From an uncultured Flavobacteriaceae bacterium (GTDB taxonomy: Bacteria > Bacteroidota > Bacteroidia > Flavobacteriales > Flavobacteriaceae), in assembly GCA_947495135.1 (NCBI GenBank), contig CANLXN010000007.1, positions 62,001 through 126,000 on the forward strand: a stretch of DNA of 64,000 nt, given 5' to 3'. The position numbers were made by a program, and so were the translations under genes. Under the pieces are notes generated by a model. That model was not told the DNA's origin and searched no databases. It saw only the letters and a program-made list of their open reading frames with translations. Below, in pieces: positions 34,909 to 43,259 of this stretch (the first letter of the stretch is position 1; each line of letters opens with the position of its first letter).

Positions 34909-35847
34909 ATGCGCGGACCCCTTTTCTACTCAAAAATACTTCTATTCGGAGAATATGGTATTATCAAAGACTCTAAAGGTCTTTCTATTCCATATAACTT
35001 TTACAACGGTGCCCTCAAAATTGATGAACATCATACCGTTGCTACTCATAAATCTAATAGCAATCTTCGTCGTTTTGCCGAACACCTAGAAACGTTGATG
35101 ACCGAAGAAAACGCCTTGGTATCCTTCGATATTGAGAAGTTGAAAACAGATATTGATAACGGACTCTATTTTGATTCTAGCATCCCACAGGGATATGGAG
35201 TTGGGAGTAGCGGTGCTTTAGTTGCTGCTATTTACGATCAATACGCAAGTAATAAAATTACCGTTTTAGAGAACCTAACACGTGAAAAACTCTTGCAACT
35301 TAAAGAGATTTTTGCCTTGATGGAATCGTTTTTCCATGGCAAATCTTCCGGACTAGATCCTTTGAATAGTTACTTGAGTTTACCAATTCTTATTAACTCT
35401 AAAGATAATATTGAACCCGCAGGAATCCCATCTCAAACGGAGAGCGGCAAAGGCGCAGTGTTTTTGCTAGACAGCGGAAGTACAGGCGAAACTGCACCAA
35501 TGGTTCAGATCTTCATGGAGAATATGAAACAAGAAGGGTTTAGAAATATGCTTAAAAATCAATTTGTGAAGCATACAGATGCATGCGTGGATGATTTTCT
35601 TCAAGGAGATGTAAAATCACTCTTTGGAAATATGAAGCAACTATCTAAAGTAGTTTTAGATAATTTCAAGCCTATGATTCCTCAAGAATTTCATAAACTT
35701 TGGAAAAAAGGAATCGATACCAATGCCTATTACCTTAAACTTTGTGGTTCTGGTGGTGGAGGATATATGCTTGGTTTTACCGAAGATTTTGATAAGGCCC
35801 AATCTGCACTTAAAGACTATAAGCTAGAAGTGGTTTATAATTTCTAA
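34909..35847 (+). CDS. GHMP kinase, probable mevalonate kinase
   Basis: 312 residues. Motifs are FYSKILLFGEYGIIKDSKGLSIPY at the N-terminus, the GHMP loop IPQGYGVGSSGALVAAIYD, FHGKSSGLDPLNSYLSLP (phosphoacceptor-site region) and the C-terminal LKLCGSGGGGYMLGF. Position behind mvaD makes mevalonate kinase, or possibly phosphomevalonate kinase, the best reading. Mevalonate kinase phosphorylates mevalonate with ATP in the cytoplasm. The UbiA gene follows after 25 nt, likely on the same transcript. Confidence 0.85.
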   Translation: MRGPLFYSKILLFGEYGIIKDSKGLSIPYNFYNGALKIDEHHTVATHKSNSNLRRFAEHLETLMTEENALVSFDIEKLKTDIDNGLYFDSSIPQGYGVGSSGALVAAIYDQYASNKITVLENLTREKLLQLKEIFALMESFFHGKSSGLDPLNSYLSLPILINSKDNIEPAGIPSQTESGKGAVFLLDSGSTGETAPMVQIFMENMKQEGFRNMLKNQFVKHTDACVDDFLQGDVKSLFGNMKQLSKVVLDNFKPMIPQEFHKLWKKGIDTNAYYLKLCGSGGGGYMLGFTEDFDKAQSALKDYKLEVVYNF

Positions 35848-35872
35848 CCAGATATTTTCATTTACATACTAG

Positions 35873-36778
35873 ATGTTAAACAGAAAACAGAAACATTTTC
35901 TCTTAAAATTTTTCAGCCTGTTTTCTGTAGTGAGGGGCTACAATATTCTTATAATAGTTTTAGCGCAATACCTTACTTCGGTTTACATACTTGCTCCTCG
36001 CTTACCATTGAGGGGAGTTCTGTTCGATGTTAATCTATTAATGTTGGTGCTGGCATCTGCCTGCGTAATCGCGGGAGGGTATATTATCAATAATTTTTAC
36101 GATAGCGAAAAGGACCTAATCAACCGTCCAAATAAAACAATGCTAGACAGACTGGTTAGTCAAAACACTAAGCTATCTGGGTACTTTGCGCTTAATTTTT
36201 TATCGGTCATCTTTGCCAGCTATGTCTCGTTCAAGGCAGTAGTGTTTTTTTCGATATATATTTTTGGAATCTGGTTTTATTCTCATAAACTGAAGAAATA
36301 CCTGTTTGTGGGCAACATTACCGCTGCAATTTTAGCAGTTGTTCCCTTTTTCGCCGTTTTTATCTACTATAAAAACTTTGACCTGGTAATTTTTGTGCAC
36401 GCTACTTTCCTGTTTTTACTTATTTCTATGAGAGAGGTTATCAAAGACCTGGTGAACCTCAAAGGAGATCTAGTACAAAACTACCAGACTATTCCAGTAG
36501 TTTACGGTCCAAAAACAGCAAAACGTATGCTCACATTATTAAGCGTACTCACACTTATTCCAACGGTGCTTTTAATTGCCAAATTTGAGATTGGCTACAT
36601 GAATTTCTACTTTTTTGGAAGCATTCTGGCGCTTATCGTTTTTGTAAGCATCCTATGGTTTTCCAATCAGAAGTTACATTATATAATCCTTCACACCATT
36701 CTTAAATTTATTATTGTGATTGGTGTTTTTAGCATTGTTCTGATCAATGTTGATTTAGTTCTCAACCGTATTTTTTAA
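35873..36778 (+). CDS. UbiA-family prenyltransferase, GGGP geranylgeranyltransferase-like
   Basis: 301 residues with eight or nine TM helices. Both Asp-rich motifs are present: NNFYDSEKDLINRP (~77-90) and REVIKDLVNLKGD (~184-196). Flavobacterial members with this pattern are usually named geranylgeranylglycerol-phosphate geranylgeranyltransferase, an archaeal-type ether lipid enzyme, but a quinone or other aromatic acceptor is also possible because UbiA specificity is hard to read. Cotranscription with a mevalonate-pathway kinase supports a prenyl donor. Confidence 0.8.
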   Translation: MLNRKQKHFLLKFFSLFSVVRGYNILIIVLAQYLTSVYILAPRLPLRGVLFDVNLLMLVLASACVIAGGYIINNFYDSEKDLINRPNKTMLDRLVSQNTKLSGYFALNFLSVIFASYVSFKAVVFFSIYIFGIWFYSHKLKKYLFVGNITAAILAVVPFFAVFIYYKNFDLVIFVHATFLFLLISMREVIKDLVNLKGDLVQNYQTIPVVYGPKTAKRMLTLLSVLTLIPTVLLIAKFEIGYMNFYFFGSILALIVFVSILWFSNQKLHYIILHTILKFIIVIGVFSIVLINVDLVLNRIF

Positions 36779-36783
36779 ATACA

Positions 36784-36911
36784 GGCGTTCCCTTTGTCGC
36801 TCTTCGTGCCTCGTGCTCTGCAGGGCCGCGCTTTCGGCTATATCTTTTTCAGGTCGACTTCGGCTCTGCCTAATCTTCCTTAAAAAAGGATGCCGCCTCT
36901 ATCGCTAACGC
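36784..36911. repeat. flavobacterial intergenic repeat element (REP-like)
   Basis: A GC-rich block in an AT-rich gap begins GGCGTTCCC and ends CGCTAACGC, so its ends form a GCGTT/AACGC inverted pair. Inside are CGGCTATATCTTTTTC and AAAAAAGGATGCCGCC, the two best-conserved parts of a repeat I recall from intergenic regions of many flavobacterial genomes. It is non-coding. It sits between the UbiA and nitrilase genes and could also terminate transcription. Only one copy is in the window. Confidence 0.55.
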
Positions 36912-36940
36912 AATTTCCTAATATCTTGTATCTTTAGGTT

Positions 36941-37903
36941 ATGAAAAAAGAAAACTTACTTAAGGTTGCATTGGCGCAGATCGCACCAGTATGGTTAGAC
37001 AAAGCTGGAACCATTCAGAAAGTGAAAGATCAAATTATTGATGCCGCTAAAAACGAAGCAGAATTGATTGTTTTTGGAGAAGCCTTAATACCTGGTTATC
37101 CTTTTTGGTTAGCCTTAACAGGAGGGGCAGAATGGGATAAAGAAGTAAACAAAGAACTCCACGCACACTATCTACGGAATTCGGTGACTATTGAAAATGG
37201 AGATCTAGATGAAATATGTTCCCTTGCTAAAAAACATCAGTTGGCTATCTATTTGGGCATTATTGAACGCCCGCTAGATAGAGGAGGACATAGCGTTTAT
37301 GCCTCTCTAGTGTACATTTCCGAGGAAGGAAAAATCGGGTCGGTTCATCGAAAGTTACAGCCTACCTACGACGAGCGTCTTACATGGTCACCAGGAGATG
37401 GAAACGGACTTCAGACGCACCCATTAAAACAGTTTACAGTTGGTGGCCTGAACTGTTGGGAGAACTGGATGCCACTTCCCAGAGCAGCGCTCTACGGGCA
37501 GGGAGAAAACTTGCATATTGCAGTTTGGCCCGGAAGTGACCACAACACCAAAGACATCACTCGTTTTATAGCTAGGGAATCCCGTAGTTATGTGATTTCG
37601 GTTTCTTCGTTAATGAAAGCGGAAGATTTCCCTCAAAACACCCCGCACCTAGAAAAGATTTTTGAAAATGCTCCAAAAGTTCTTGCCAATGGGGGAAGCT
37701 GCATTGCTGGACCAGACGGAGAATGGCTTACGGAGCCAGTATTACATGAGGAAGGGAATATTTATCAGACATTGGATTTTAATAGGGTCTATGAAGAACG
37801 CCAAAATTTTGATCCAGTAGGACATTATTCGAGGCCAGATGTTACCAAGCTAGTTGTAAATAAAGAGCGACAGTCCACCATTGAAATCATTAACGGAAAA
37901 TAA
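36941..37903 (+). CDS. nitrilase-family carbon-nitrogen hydrolase
   Basis: 320 residues. The catalytic triad is complete: E47 (VFGEALIPGYPFW), K138 (HRKLQPTYDERLTW) and C172 (GGLNCWENWMPL). These motifs fit true nitrilases (branch 1 of the superfamily) better than amidases. It would convert a nitrile to an acid plus ammonia in the cytoplasm. It is monocistronic between a repeat element and the pseudouridine-synthase-like gene. A weak AT hairpin (37915-37934) follows the stop. The substrate is unknown. Confidence 0.9.
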   Translation: MKKENLLKVALAQIAPVWLDKAGTIQKVKDQIIDAAKNEAELIVFGEALIPGYPFWLALTGGAEWDKEVNKELHAHYLRNSVTIENGDLDEICSLAKKHQLAIYLGIIERPLDRGGHSVYASLVYISEEGKIGSVHRKLQPTYDERLTWSPGDGNGLQTHPLKQFTVGGLNCWENWMPLPRAALYGQGENLHIAVWPGSDHNTKDITRFIARESRSYVISVSSLMKAEDFPQNTPHLEKIFENAPKVLANGGSCIAGPDGEWLTEPVLHEEGNIYQTLDFNRVYEERQNFDPVGHYSRPDVTKLVVNKERQSTIEIINGK

Positions 37904-37997
37904 CAAATTAGGCTATTTCTAATTGTTTAGAAATTGGGAGTGATTTATTTAAAAAGGATCACCAAAAACAGTTAATTGTAAATTAGGTCTTTGGTGC

Positions 37998-38026
37998 TTG
38001 AAAGCCAATGGCTTTGTCTATCTTTG
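37998..38026 (+). promoter_or_regulatory. promoter (TTG-N18-TATCTTTG) of the PUS-like gene
   Basis: TTG at 37998-38000 and TATCTTTG at 38019-38026 with an 18-nt spacer match the flavobacterial consensus. This fixes the ATG at 38061 as the start, because the upstream in-frame codon at 37998 is part of the promoter. Confidence 0.65.
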
Positions 38027-38060
38027 CAAAAATTATAAGCCGCACACGCGGATAGAAGAT

Positions 38061-38906
38061 ATGAGTAAACAGAGTAATAAGAGAGTAGGAAAAAGTTCGG
38101 TTAACAAGGATAAGGGAAAACCGAAAAGAGGTGCAGGAAAAGTGTCTTCCGCGGCAACATCTAAAGTTGCAGCGACTAAGAAAGTTGCAGGAAAGAAAAA
38201 TACAGAAAGTGGGATACGTCTCAATAAGTATATCGCAAATAGTGGTATTTGTTCTAGAAGAGAGGCAGACCTCTATATTGCGACGGGACAGGTTTCTGTA
38301 AACGGAAAGGTGATCAATGAGATGGGACACAAAGTGCAGCCTACAGATGAAGTGAAATTTGATGGAAGACGCATCAATCCTGAACCACCAACCTATGTTC
38401 TCTTAAATAAGCCTAAGGGTGTTGCAACCACTAGTAGTGAGAGTAAAGGTCTCACGGTAATGGATATAATCGCAAATGCTACCAGTGCCAAGATCAGACC
38501 ATTTGGTCGTCTTGGAAGAAACGCAACGGGACTCCTACTGTTTACTAATGACGAGGCTTTTCGTCAGAAATTCACTAAAAAAGGAATGGACCGCTTGTTT
38601 CATATTGAACTATCTAAAAACCTAAAGGCAGAAGATCTTCAGAAGATAAAAGAAGGGCTTAAGATAGATGGAAAAACTGTGCAGGTGGAAGAAATAAGTT
38701 ATGTAAACAACGCTCCTAAGAGAGAGGTTGGTTTAAAAATTAAACATACGGGAAATAGCGTAATTCGCAGCATTTTTGAGCATCTAGGTTATGATGTTGT
38801 AAAAGTAGATTGTGTAATCTTAGGGCCACTTACTAAAAAGGATCTACCTCGTGGCCGCTATCGTCACCTTACCGAAAATGAGGTGAATATGTTTAGCATG
38901 ATCTAA
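38061..38906 (+). CDS. RsuA/RluB-family pseudouridine-synthase-like protein lacking the catalytic Asp
   Basis: 281 residues. A Lys/Ala-rich tail (1-50) precedes an S4 RNA-binding domain (IRLNKYIANSGICSRREADLYIATG, ~52-76) and an RsuA/RluB fold. The motif that should read GRLD (catalytic Asp) reads GRLGRNATGLLLFTND, with Gly152 encoded by GGA (38514-38516); two base changes separate it from an Asp codon. The later GRNRxVRR motif is also degraded (GNSVIRSIFEHLGYDV). The ORF is otherwise intact and has a strong promoter, so it is probably expressed as a non-catalytic rRNA-binding paralogue. It should not be assigned pseudouridylation activity. Confidence 0.85.
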   Translation: MSKQSNKRVGKSSVNKDKGKPKRGAGKVSSAATSKVAATKKVAGKKNTESGIRLNKYIANSGICSRREADLYIATGQVSVNGKVINEMGHKVQPTDEVKFDGRRINPEPPTYVLLNKPKGVATTSSESKGLTVMDIIANATSAKIRPFGRLGRNATGLLLFTNDEAFRQKFTKKGMDRLFHIELSKNLKAEDLQKIKEGLKIDGKTVQVEEISYVNNAPKREVGLKIKHTGNSVIRSIFEHLGYDVVKVDCVILGPLTKKDLPRGRYRHLTENEVNMFSMI

Positions 38907-38911
38907 CAAGT

Positions 38912-40303
38912 TTAGGCGAGAATCGAAGGTTTATTAGTATTAGATGGCTCTTTTTTGAGGAAAACTTCCCAGATAAAGAAGCCAATTACCAAAGTGTATT
39001 CAAGCGTTACTATCCATAAATTTTCTTCAAACCCGGCCACACCATACGCCGTATAACTAAACATTACCATAAAACTCCAGACTATTGGGAAGCGATATTT
39101 GGTGAAAACCGACAATATTACAGGGGTCGCGATATACCAAGGATGAACGGTGGTAGAAAGTAAGAAATAACCGCAAATGCCAAAAAGCAAACCAGTTATT
39201 ACCTGCCCTATGGTATTGTTTTTTCTGAAAAAAGACAGTATTAGAATGAGCAGAACAATTATTACTGGTAACACCTTTCCAACTTCCGCGATGATATTCC
39301 AACCAATGGTTTGAAAGCCTATATACCTTATAATATAATAGATGCTCGCATTGAACTCAAAGTTTTGAAACCATAAACTAATAGTTGCGCTAAAATTGGA
39401 AACAAATTTGGTCGAAATAAACGGCGCGAAACTCAAAATGACAGTTCCTAATACAAGCCAGTAAAACTTTTTAAGCTTCCAAAAGCCTTTGATCAAAGAA
39501 CCTTTCCGAATAAAATATTTAAAAAATATGGGAAGTAATAATAGTGGGATCAATTTTATGGAAATCGAAAGCCCCCATAGAATCGCTGCCCAGGCCCACT
39601 TTCTTTTATGTAAGAGATACAATGCCCAAACCACAAAGAAGAGCATTACTCCTTCAAAATGAAGGTTTCCAGTAAGTTCAACAATGATAAAAGGATTGAG
39701 AAAATACCAAAAAATATTTTTGACGGGGAGATGCAGTCTTTCCAGCAGTTTCTTTCCGAAGTATAGAATGCCAATATCGGCCAAAATAATAAGTAGCCTT
39801 AATACCACCGTTGTCCCCATGATACTTTTTCCACCAAAGAAGGCGGCAATGGCGAAGCATAACTGATTAATGGGAGGGTAGTTGCTGTAATGGCTTCCAT
39901 TAAGCTCGCCCATACCTTTATAGAGTTCTCCAGCTTGGTTTATGAAAATTGTATTTGATGGCAATGACCCATTGAGATACGTTTCTGGTGTGAATAAATA
40001 CGGATTAACACCTTGGAGGAGTAATTGTCCGTCCCAAATAAATCTATAAAAATCCTGAGATAAATTGGGAATGGCTGGGATAAAAATAATGCGGAACAGG
40101 ATGCCTAATCCTCCTAATAGCCAAAAGTTCCATCCATAAGACCGAATTAGTTTATAGGTCACAAAAAATAGCGCGGCAAGCAGACAAATAAGTTTAGGGA
40201 AATCGTGTCTAACGAGGTCATAAGCAAATACCCAATAAAGCAGAGCACTTAGGAGTGCAAATGCAGCGGGAATTCGATTCGATTTTAATAGACTCAATAT
40301 CAC
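38912..40303 (-). CDS. polytopic GT-C (GT87/polyprenol-P-mannose type) glycosyltransferase
   Basis: 463 residues with about twelve TM helices. The first loop carries NLSQDFYRFIWDGQLLLQGVNPYLF (acidic D-x-x-R/W-D pattern), typical of GT-C mannosyltransferases that use polyprenyl-phosphate-linked sugars. HYSNYPPINQLCFA and GLSISIKLIPLLLLP match GT87/DUF2029-type proteins. It converges with the PUS-like gene (5 bp apart). It could draw on the same polyprenyl-P-mannose pool as the GT2/manA unit at 5.8-7.7 kb; this is inferred. Confidence 0.75.
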   Translation of the reverse strand: MILSLLKSNRIPAAFALLSALLYWVFAYDLVRHDFPKLICLLAALFFVTYKLIRSYGWNFWLLGGLGILFRIIFIPAIPNLSQDFYRFIWDGQLLLQGVNPYLFTPETYLNGSLPSNTIFINQAGELYKGMGELNGSHYSNYPPINQLCFAIAAFFGGKSIMGTTVVLRLLIILADIGILYFGKKLLERLHLPVKNIFWYFLNPFIIVELTGNLHFEGVMLFFVVWALYLLHKRKWAWAAILWGLSISIKLIPLLLLPIFFKYFIRKGSLIKGFWKLKKFYWLVLGTVILSFAPFISTKFVSNFSATISLWFQNFEFNASIYYIIRYIGFQTIGWNIIAEVGKVLPVIIVLLILILSFFRKNNTIGQVITGLLFGICGYFLLSTTVHPWYIATPVILSVFTKYRFPIVWSFMVMFSYTAYGVAGFEENLWIVTLEYTLVIGFFIWEVFLKKEPSNTNKPSILA

Positions 40304-40377
40304 TTTAACTTTTTAATATGGTGATAGCAATTCTAAGATTGTATCGGGCACAAGTTACCATTTTGATAATGGTAAAA

Positions 40378-41541
40378 TCAATCGGCCCATTCTGCAATGA
40401 AAAGGTTGGTATCTCGGCCGCCACCGTTATTTCTATTCGATGAAAAGGCAAGGTATTTTCCGTCGTTTGAAAACACGGGGAAAGCGTCAAACGTCTCGCC
40501 ATGTGTAACTCGTTCTAAGTTCTTTCCATCTACACCTATTAGGTATAAGTTGAAAGGAAACCCTCTTTCGGCTTCAAAATTACTGCTAAAGAGAATTTTA
40601 TCGCCATCTGGATGGAAGAAAGGACTCCAATTTGCATTTCCGAGATTAGTGAGTTGTCTTAGGTCGCTTCCGTCTGCATTGCAGATGTACAATTCCATTT
40701 CAGTAGGTTGAACTAAGCCTGTTGCGAGAAGATCTTTGTACTCTTTAATTTCGGCTTCAGTTTTAGGACGTGAGGATCTAAAGATAAGCTTTGTTCCGTC
40801 TGGAGAAAAGAATGCTCCGCCGTCGTAGCCAAGTTCATCTGTTATTTGTTTAACGTCACTTCCGTCTATGTTCATGGTATAGAGTTCCAAATCACCACTT
40901 CTCATAGATGTGAAAACAATTTTATCTCCTTGTGGTGAAACAGTTGCTTCTGCATCGTAACCTGGTTCATCGGTAAGCTGAGCTGTTATGTTTCCTTCTA
41001 GATCGGAAACAAAAATGTCGAAGCTATCATAAACTGGCCAAACATATTTCCCATTTTTTCGCAATGGGACTTCTGGACATTCTTCATCTACCAAATGTGT
41101 AGATCCGTATACAAAGTGCTTGTTGTCTGGCAAAAAGTAAGCGCAGGTAGTTCTTCCCTTTCCAGTGCTAATCATTGGAGGGATAGTACCGTTGAAGGTT
41201 TCGGAAGCGTTCATTAAAAACATTTGGTCGCAACCAACATTCCATTCTTTATAATTAGATTGAAAAACCAATTGTTTATCATCGAAGCTCCAATATGCTT
41301 CTGCGTTATCTCCTCCAAAAGTCACTTGTCGAATCGATTTAAAATATTTTTCTTCTGGATAAATAAGACTATCACTAATGGCTCGTGCGCGTTCTACAAA
41401 AGTTGCATTAGACGCATCTGTTTGCTGTTGCTGCTCATTTACTGTTTCAATCTCCGTAGATTCATCGATCTGAGTGTTTTTGGAAGTATCCTTGCACGAC
41501 CCAATTACCAATAGTAATAACAGAAGAGGTAAATATCTCAT
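40378..41541 (-). CDS. TolB-like PD40 beta-propeller lipoprotein
   Basis: 387 residues from ATG 41541, where MRYLPLLLLLLVIGSCKD is a lipoprotein signal (Cys at 16). The body has PD40/WD40-like blades (DAEATVSPQGDKIVFTSMRSGDLELYTMNIDGSDVKQIT; GGAFFSPDGTKLIFRSSR; WSPFFHPDGDKILFSSN; AFPVFSNDGKYLAFSSNRN). It is a periplasm-facing or surface lipoprotein, perhaps a binding scaffold; no catalytic domain is attached, unlike DPP-IV-type proteins. It diverges from the M28 peptidase gene with 31 bp between starts, so the two may be co-regulated. Confidence 0.85.
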   Translation of the reverse strand: MRYLPLLLLLLVIGSCKDTSKNTQIDESTEIETVNEQQQQTDASNATFVERARAISDSLIYPEEKYFKSIRQVTFGGDNAEAYWSFDDKQLVFQSNYKEWNVGCDQMFLMNASETFNGTIPPMISTGKGRTTCAYFLPDNKHFVYGSTHLVDEECPEVPLRKNGKYVWPVYDSFDIFVSDLEGNITAQLTDEPGYDAEATVSPQGDKIVFTSMRSGDLELYTMNIDGSDVKQITDELGYDGGAFFSPDGTKLIFRSSRPKTEAEIKEYKDLLATGLVQPTEMELYICNADGSDLRQLTNLGNANWSPFFHPDGDKILFSSNFEAERGFPFNLYLIGVDGKNLERVTHGETFDAFPVFSNDGKYLAFSSNRNNGGGRDTNLFIAEWAD

Positions 41542-41549
41542 ATTTAGTT

Positions 41550-41557
41550 TATTTTTG
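41550..41557 (+). promoter_or_regulatory. -7 box (TATTTTTG) of the M28 peptidase gene
   Basis: TATTTTTG lies 16 nt before the ATG at 41573, inside the 31-bp divergent gap. It argues for the start at 41573 rather than the in-frame codon at 41474. Confidence 0.5.
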
Positions 41558-41572
41558 TGTAAAAATAATAAT

Positions 41573-42802
41573 ATGCGTGGAGTTGTACTACTTTTTGTAT
41601 GGAGTCTTTTTATAAGTTGTAACAATAAAGGACCAATTACGGTTACCATGAAAGAGGATGTGGCGGCCTTAGCGGGAGACGAACTAGCAGGCAGAGAGAC
41701 AGGAACTTTCGGAGAAATTAAAGCATCTCAATATCTAGTAAAACGATTTGAAGGGCTCCGTCTTGAAAAAAAGGGTTCTGAAGGGTATTTCCAATATTTT
41801 TCGTTTAAAGAAAGTAACAATCCTCATGAGAAGAACTTTGTAAGCGATAGTTTATCGGGAGACGGTACTTTAACGGGCCGAAACGTGATAGGATATATTG
41901 ACAATGAAGGGAAGCAGACAGTTGTAATAGGGGCTCACTACGATCATTTGGGAATGGGTGGAGAAGGTTCTTTATATCGCGAAGGAAACGCTGTACACAA
42001 CGGCGCAGACGATAATGCCAGTGGGGTTGCAGTATTGCTCGATCTTGCGAACCAGCTCTCTCAAAAGGATTTAAATAATAATTACTTGTTTATCGCTTTT
42101 TCGGGAGAAGAAAAAGGACTTTATGGTTCTTCGTATTGGGTAAAGAATCCTACGATAGATATAGAGAAGGTAAGTTATATGATTAACATGGATATGGTAG
42201 GGCGTCTTAATGCGGAAAACACCCTCGCAGTTCATGGAGTTGGAACTTCTCCTGTATTTAAGCAAACCCTCTTCGCGAATAATGATCAGGGATTGAGCAT
42301 AGCCGAATTTGAAAGTGGTGTGGGACCCAGTGATCATACCTCTTTTTATGTAGCAGATATTCCCGTGCTTCATTTTTTTACAGGACAGCATGAAGATTAC
42401 CATAAGCCAAGTGATGATTCAGAAAAACTCAATTATGAGGGAATGGATCGCATCTCTAATTATATCTTAAATATTGTCAACGATTTAGACGACAATGGGA
42501 AGCTAGCCTTCAGAAAAACAAAAAATGAAAGTGAAGAAGTGCCAGCTTTTAAGGTTGGACTTGGTGTGGTGCCAGATTATTTATATACCGGGGAAGGAAT
42601 GCGAATTGATGGAGTTAGCGAAGATAAGCCTGCTCAAAAGGCTGGATTGCAAAGAGGTGATATTGTTAGAAAATTAGATACAATGAAAGTGAAAGACCTC
42701 ATGAGTTATATGAAGGCTCTTTCTACCTTCGACAATGGAGATAAATGTAACCTTACGGTTGAGCGCGACGGGAACTTGATGCAGGTAGAAGTAGAGTTTT
42801 AA
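41573..42802 (+). CDS. M28 aminopeptidase lipoprotein with C-terminal PDZ domain
   Basis: 409 residues from ATG 41573, with a lipobox-like LFISC (Cys15). Zinc ligands of M28 are visible: H and D in GAHYDHLG and NGADDNASG, E-E in FSGEEKGLYG, D in NMDMVGRL and H in HFFTGQHEDYH. A PDZ domain occupies ~325-409 (LGVVPDYLYTGEGMRIDGVSEDKPAQKAGLQRGDIV). It removes N-terminal residues from peptides in the envelope. The divergent PD40 lipoprotein is a possible partner. The stop lies 5 bp from the convergent lipid operon. Confidence 0.93.
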   Translation: MRGVVLLFVWSLFISCNNKGPITVTMKEDVAALAGDELAGRETGTFGEIKASQYLVKRFEGLRLEKKGSEGYFQYFSFKESNNPHEKNFVSDSLSGDGTLTGRNVIGYIDNEGKQTVVIGAHYDHLGMGGEGSLYREGNAVHNGADDNASGVAVLLDLANQLSQKDLNNNYLFIAFSGEEKGLYGSSYWVKNPTIDIEKVSYMINMDMVGRLNAENTLAVHGVGTSPVFKQTLFANNDQGLSIAEFESGVGPSDHTSFYVADIPVLHFFTGQHEDYHKPSDDSEKLNYEGMDRISNYILNIVNDLDDNGKLAFRKTKNESEEVPAFKVGLGVVPDYLYTGEGMRIDGVSEDKPAQKAGLQRGDIVRKLDTMKVKDLMSYMKALSTFDNGDKCNLTVERDGNLMQVEVEF

Positions 42803-42807
42803 GGTTT

Positions 42808-43026
42808 CTACATCATACTGCCGCATATTCCCAAACTAATAAGCACATAAATAACGGATATAATCCAACATATTTTGGCGCCTTTCTTTTTATTTTTGAT
42901 CCAGAGAATGAGTCCGATAAATGCCAGAACAATAGGTACTCCAAAAAGTCCCATTATGATAAGAAATATAAGGACTCCCAGCCCTTCCATACTTCCTTCT
43001 AAAAAAATAAGATTAAACATATTCAT
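42808..43026 (-). CDS. small two-TM protein, last gene of the lipid operon (paralogue B)
   Basis: 72 residues: TM1 (~17-40), a basic loop IKNKKKGAK, TM2 (~52-70) ending GICGSMM. The layout and the ICGS(M/L) end match the neighbour at 43047, so the two are tandem paralogues. No known family. Position behind the radical SAM gene suggests a membrane accessory subunit. Confidence 0.7.
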   Translation of the reverse strand: MNMFNLIFLEGSMEGLGVLIFLIIMGLFGVPIVLAFIGLILWIKNKKKGAKICWIISVIYVLISLGICGSMM

Positions 43027-43046
43027 TTGGTTTTAGTGAGCTCGTA

Positions 43047-43259
43047 TTACATGCCTAGACTTCCACAAATTCCAGCGCTAATAAGCGCATAGACAGCAGC
43101 AATAATATACAAGATTTTGGCTGTTTTCTTTTTGCCTCGTTGCCATTTAACTCCACCAATAATTGCAATTATAATGGGGATTCCAAATCCTACAAACAGG
43201 ATTCCTAAAACGAGCCAAATGAGTCCGTCGAAGTGGGGTTCTAGAAAAAATAAAGCCAT
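43047..43259 (-). CDS. small two-TM protein overlapping the radical SAM gene (paralogue A)
   Basis: 70 residues: TM1 (~13-37), a basic loop KWQRGKKKTAK, TM2 (~49-66) ending GICGSLGM. Its ATG shares a base with the radical SAM stop (TAATG), which argues for coupled translation and for its being a real gene despite its size. Paralogue of the gene 20 nt downstream. Confidence 0.75.
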   Translation of the reverse strand: MALFFLEPHFDGLIWLVLGILFVGFGIPIIIAIIGGVKWQRGKKKTAKILYIIAAVYALISAGICGSLGM

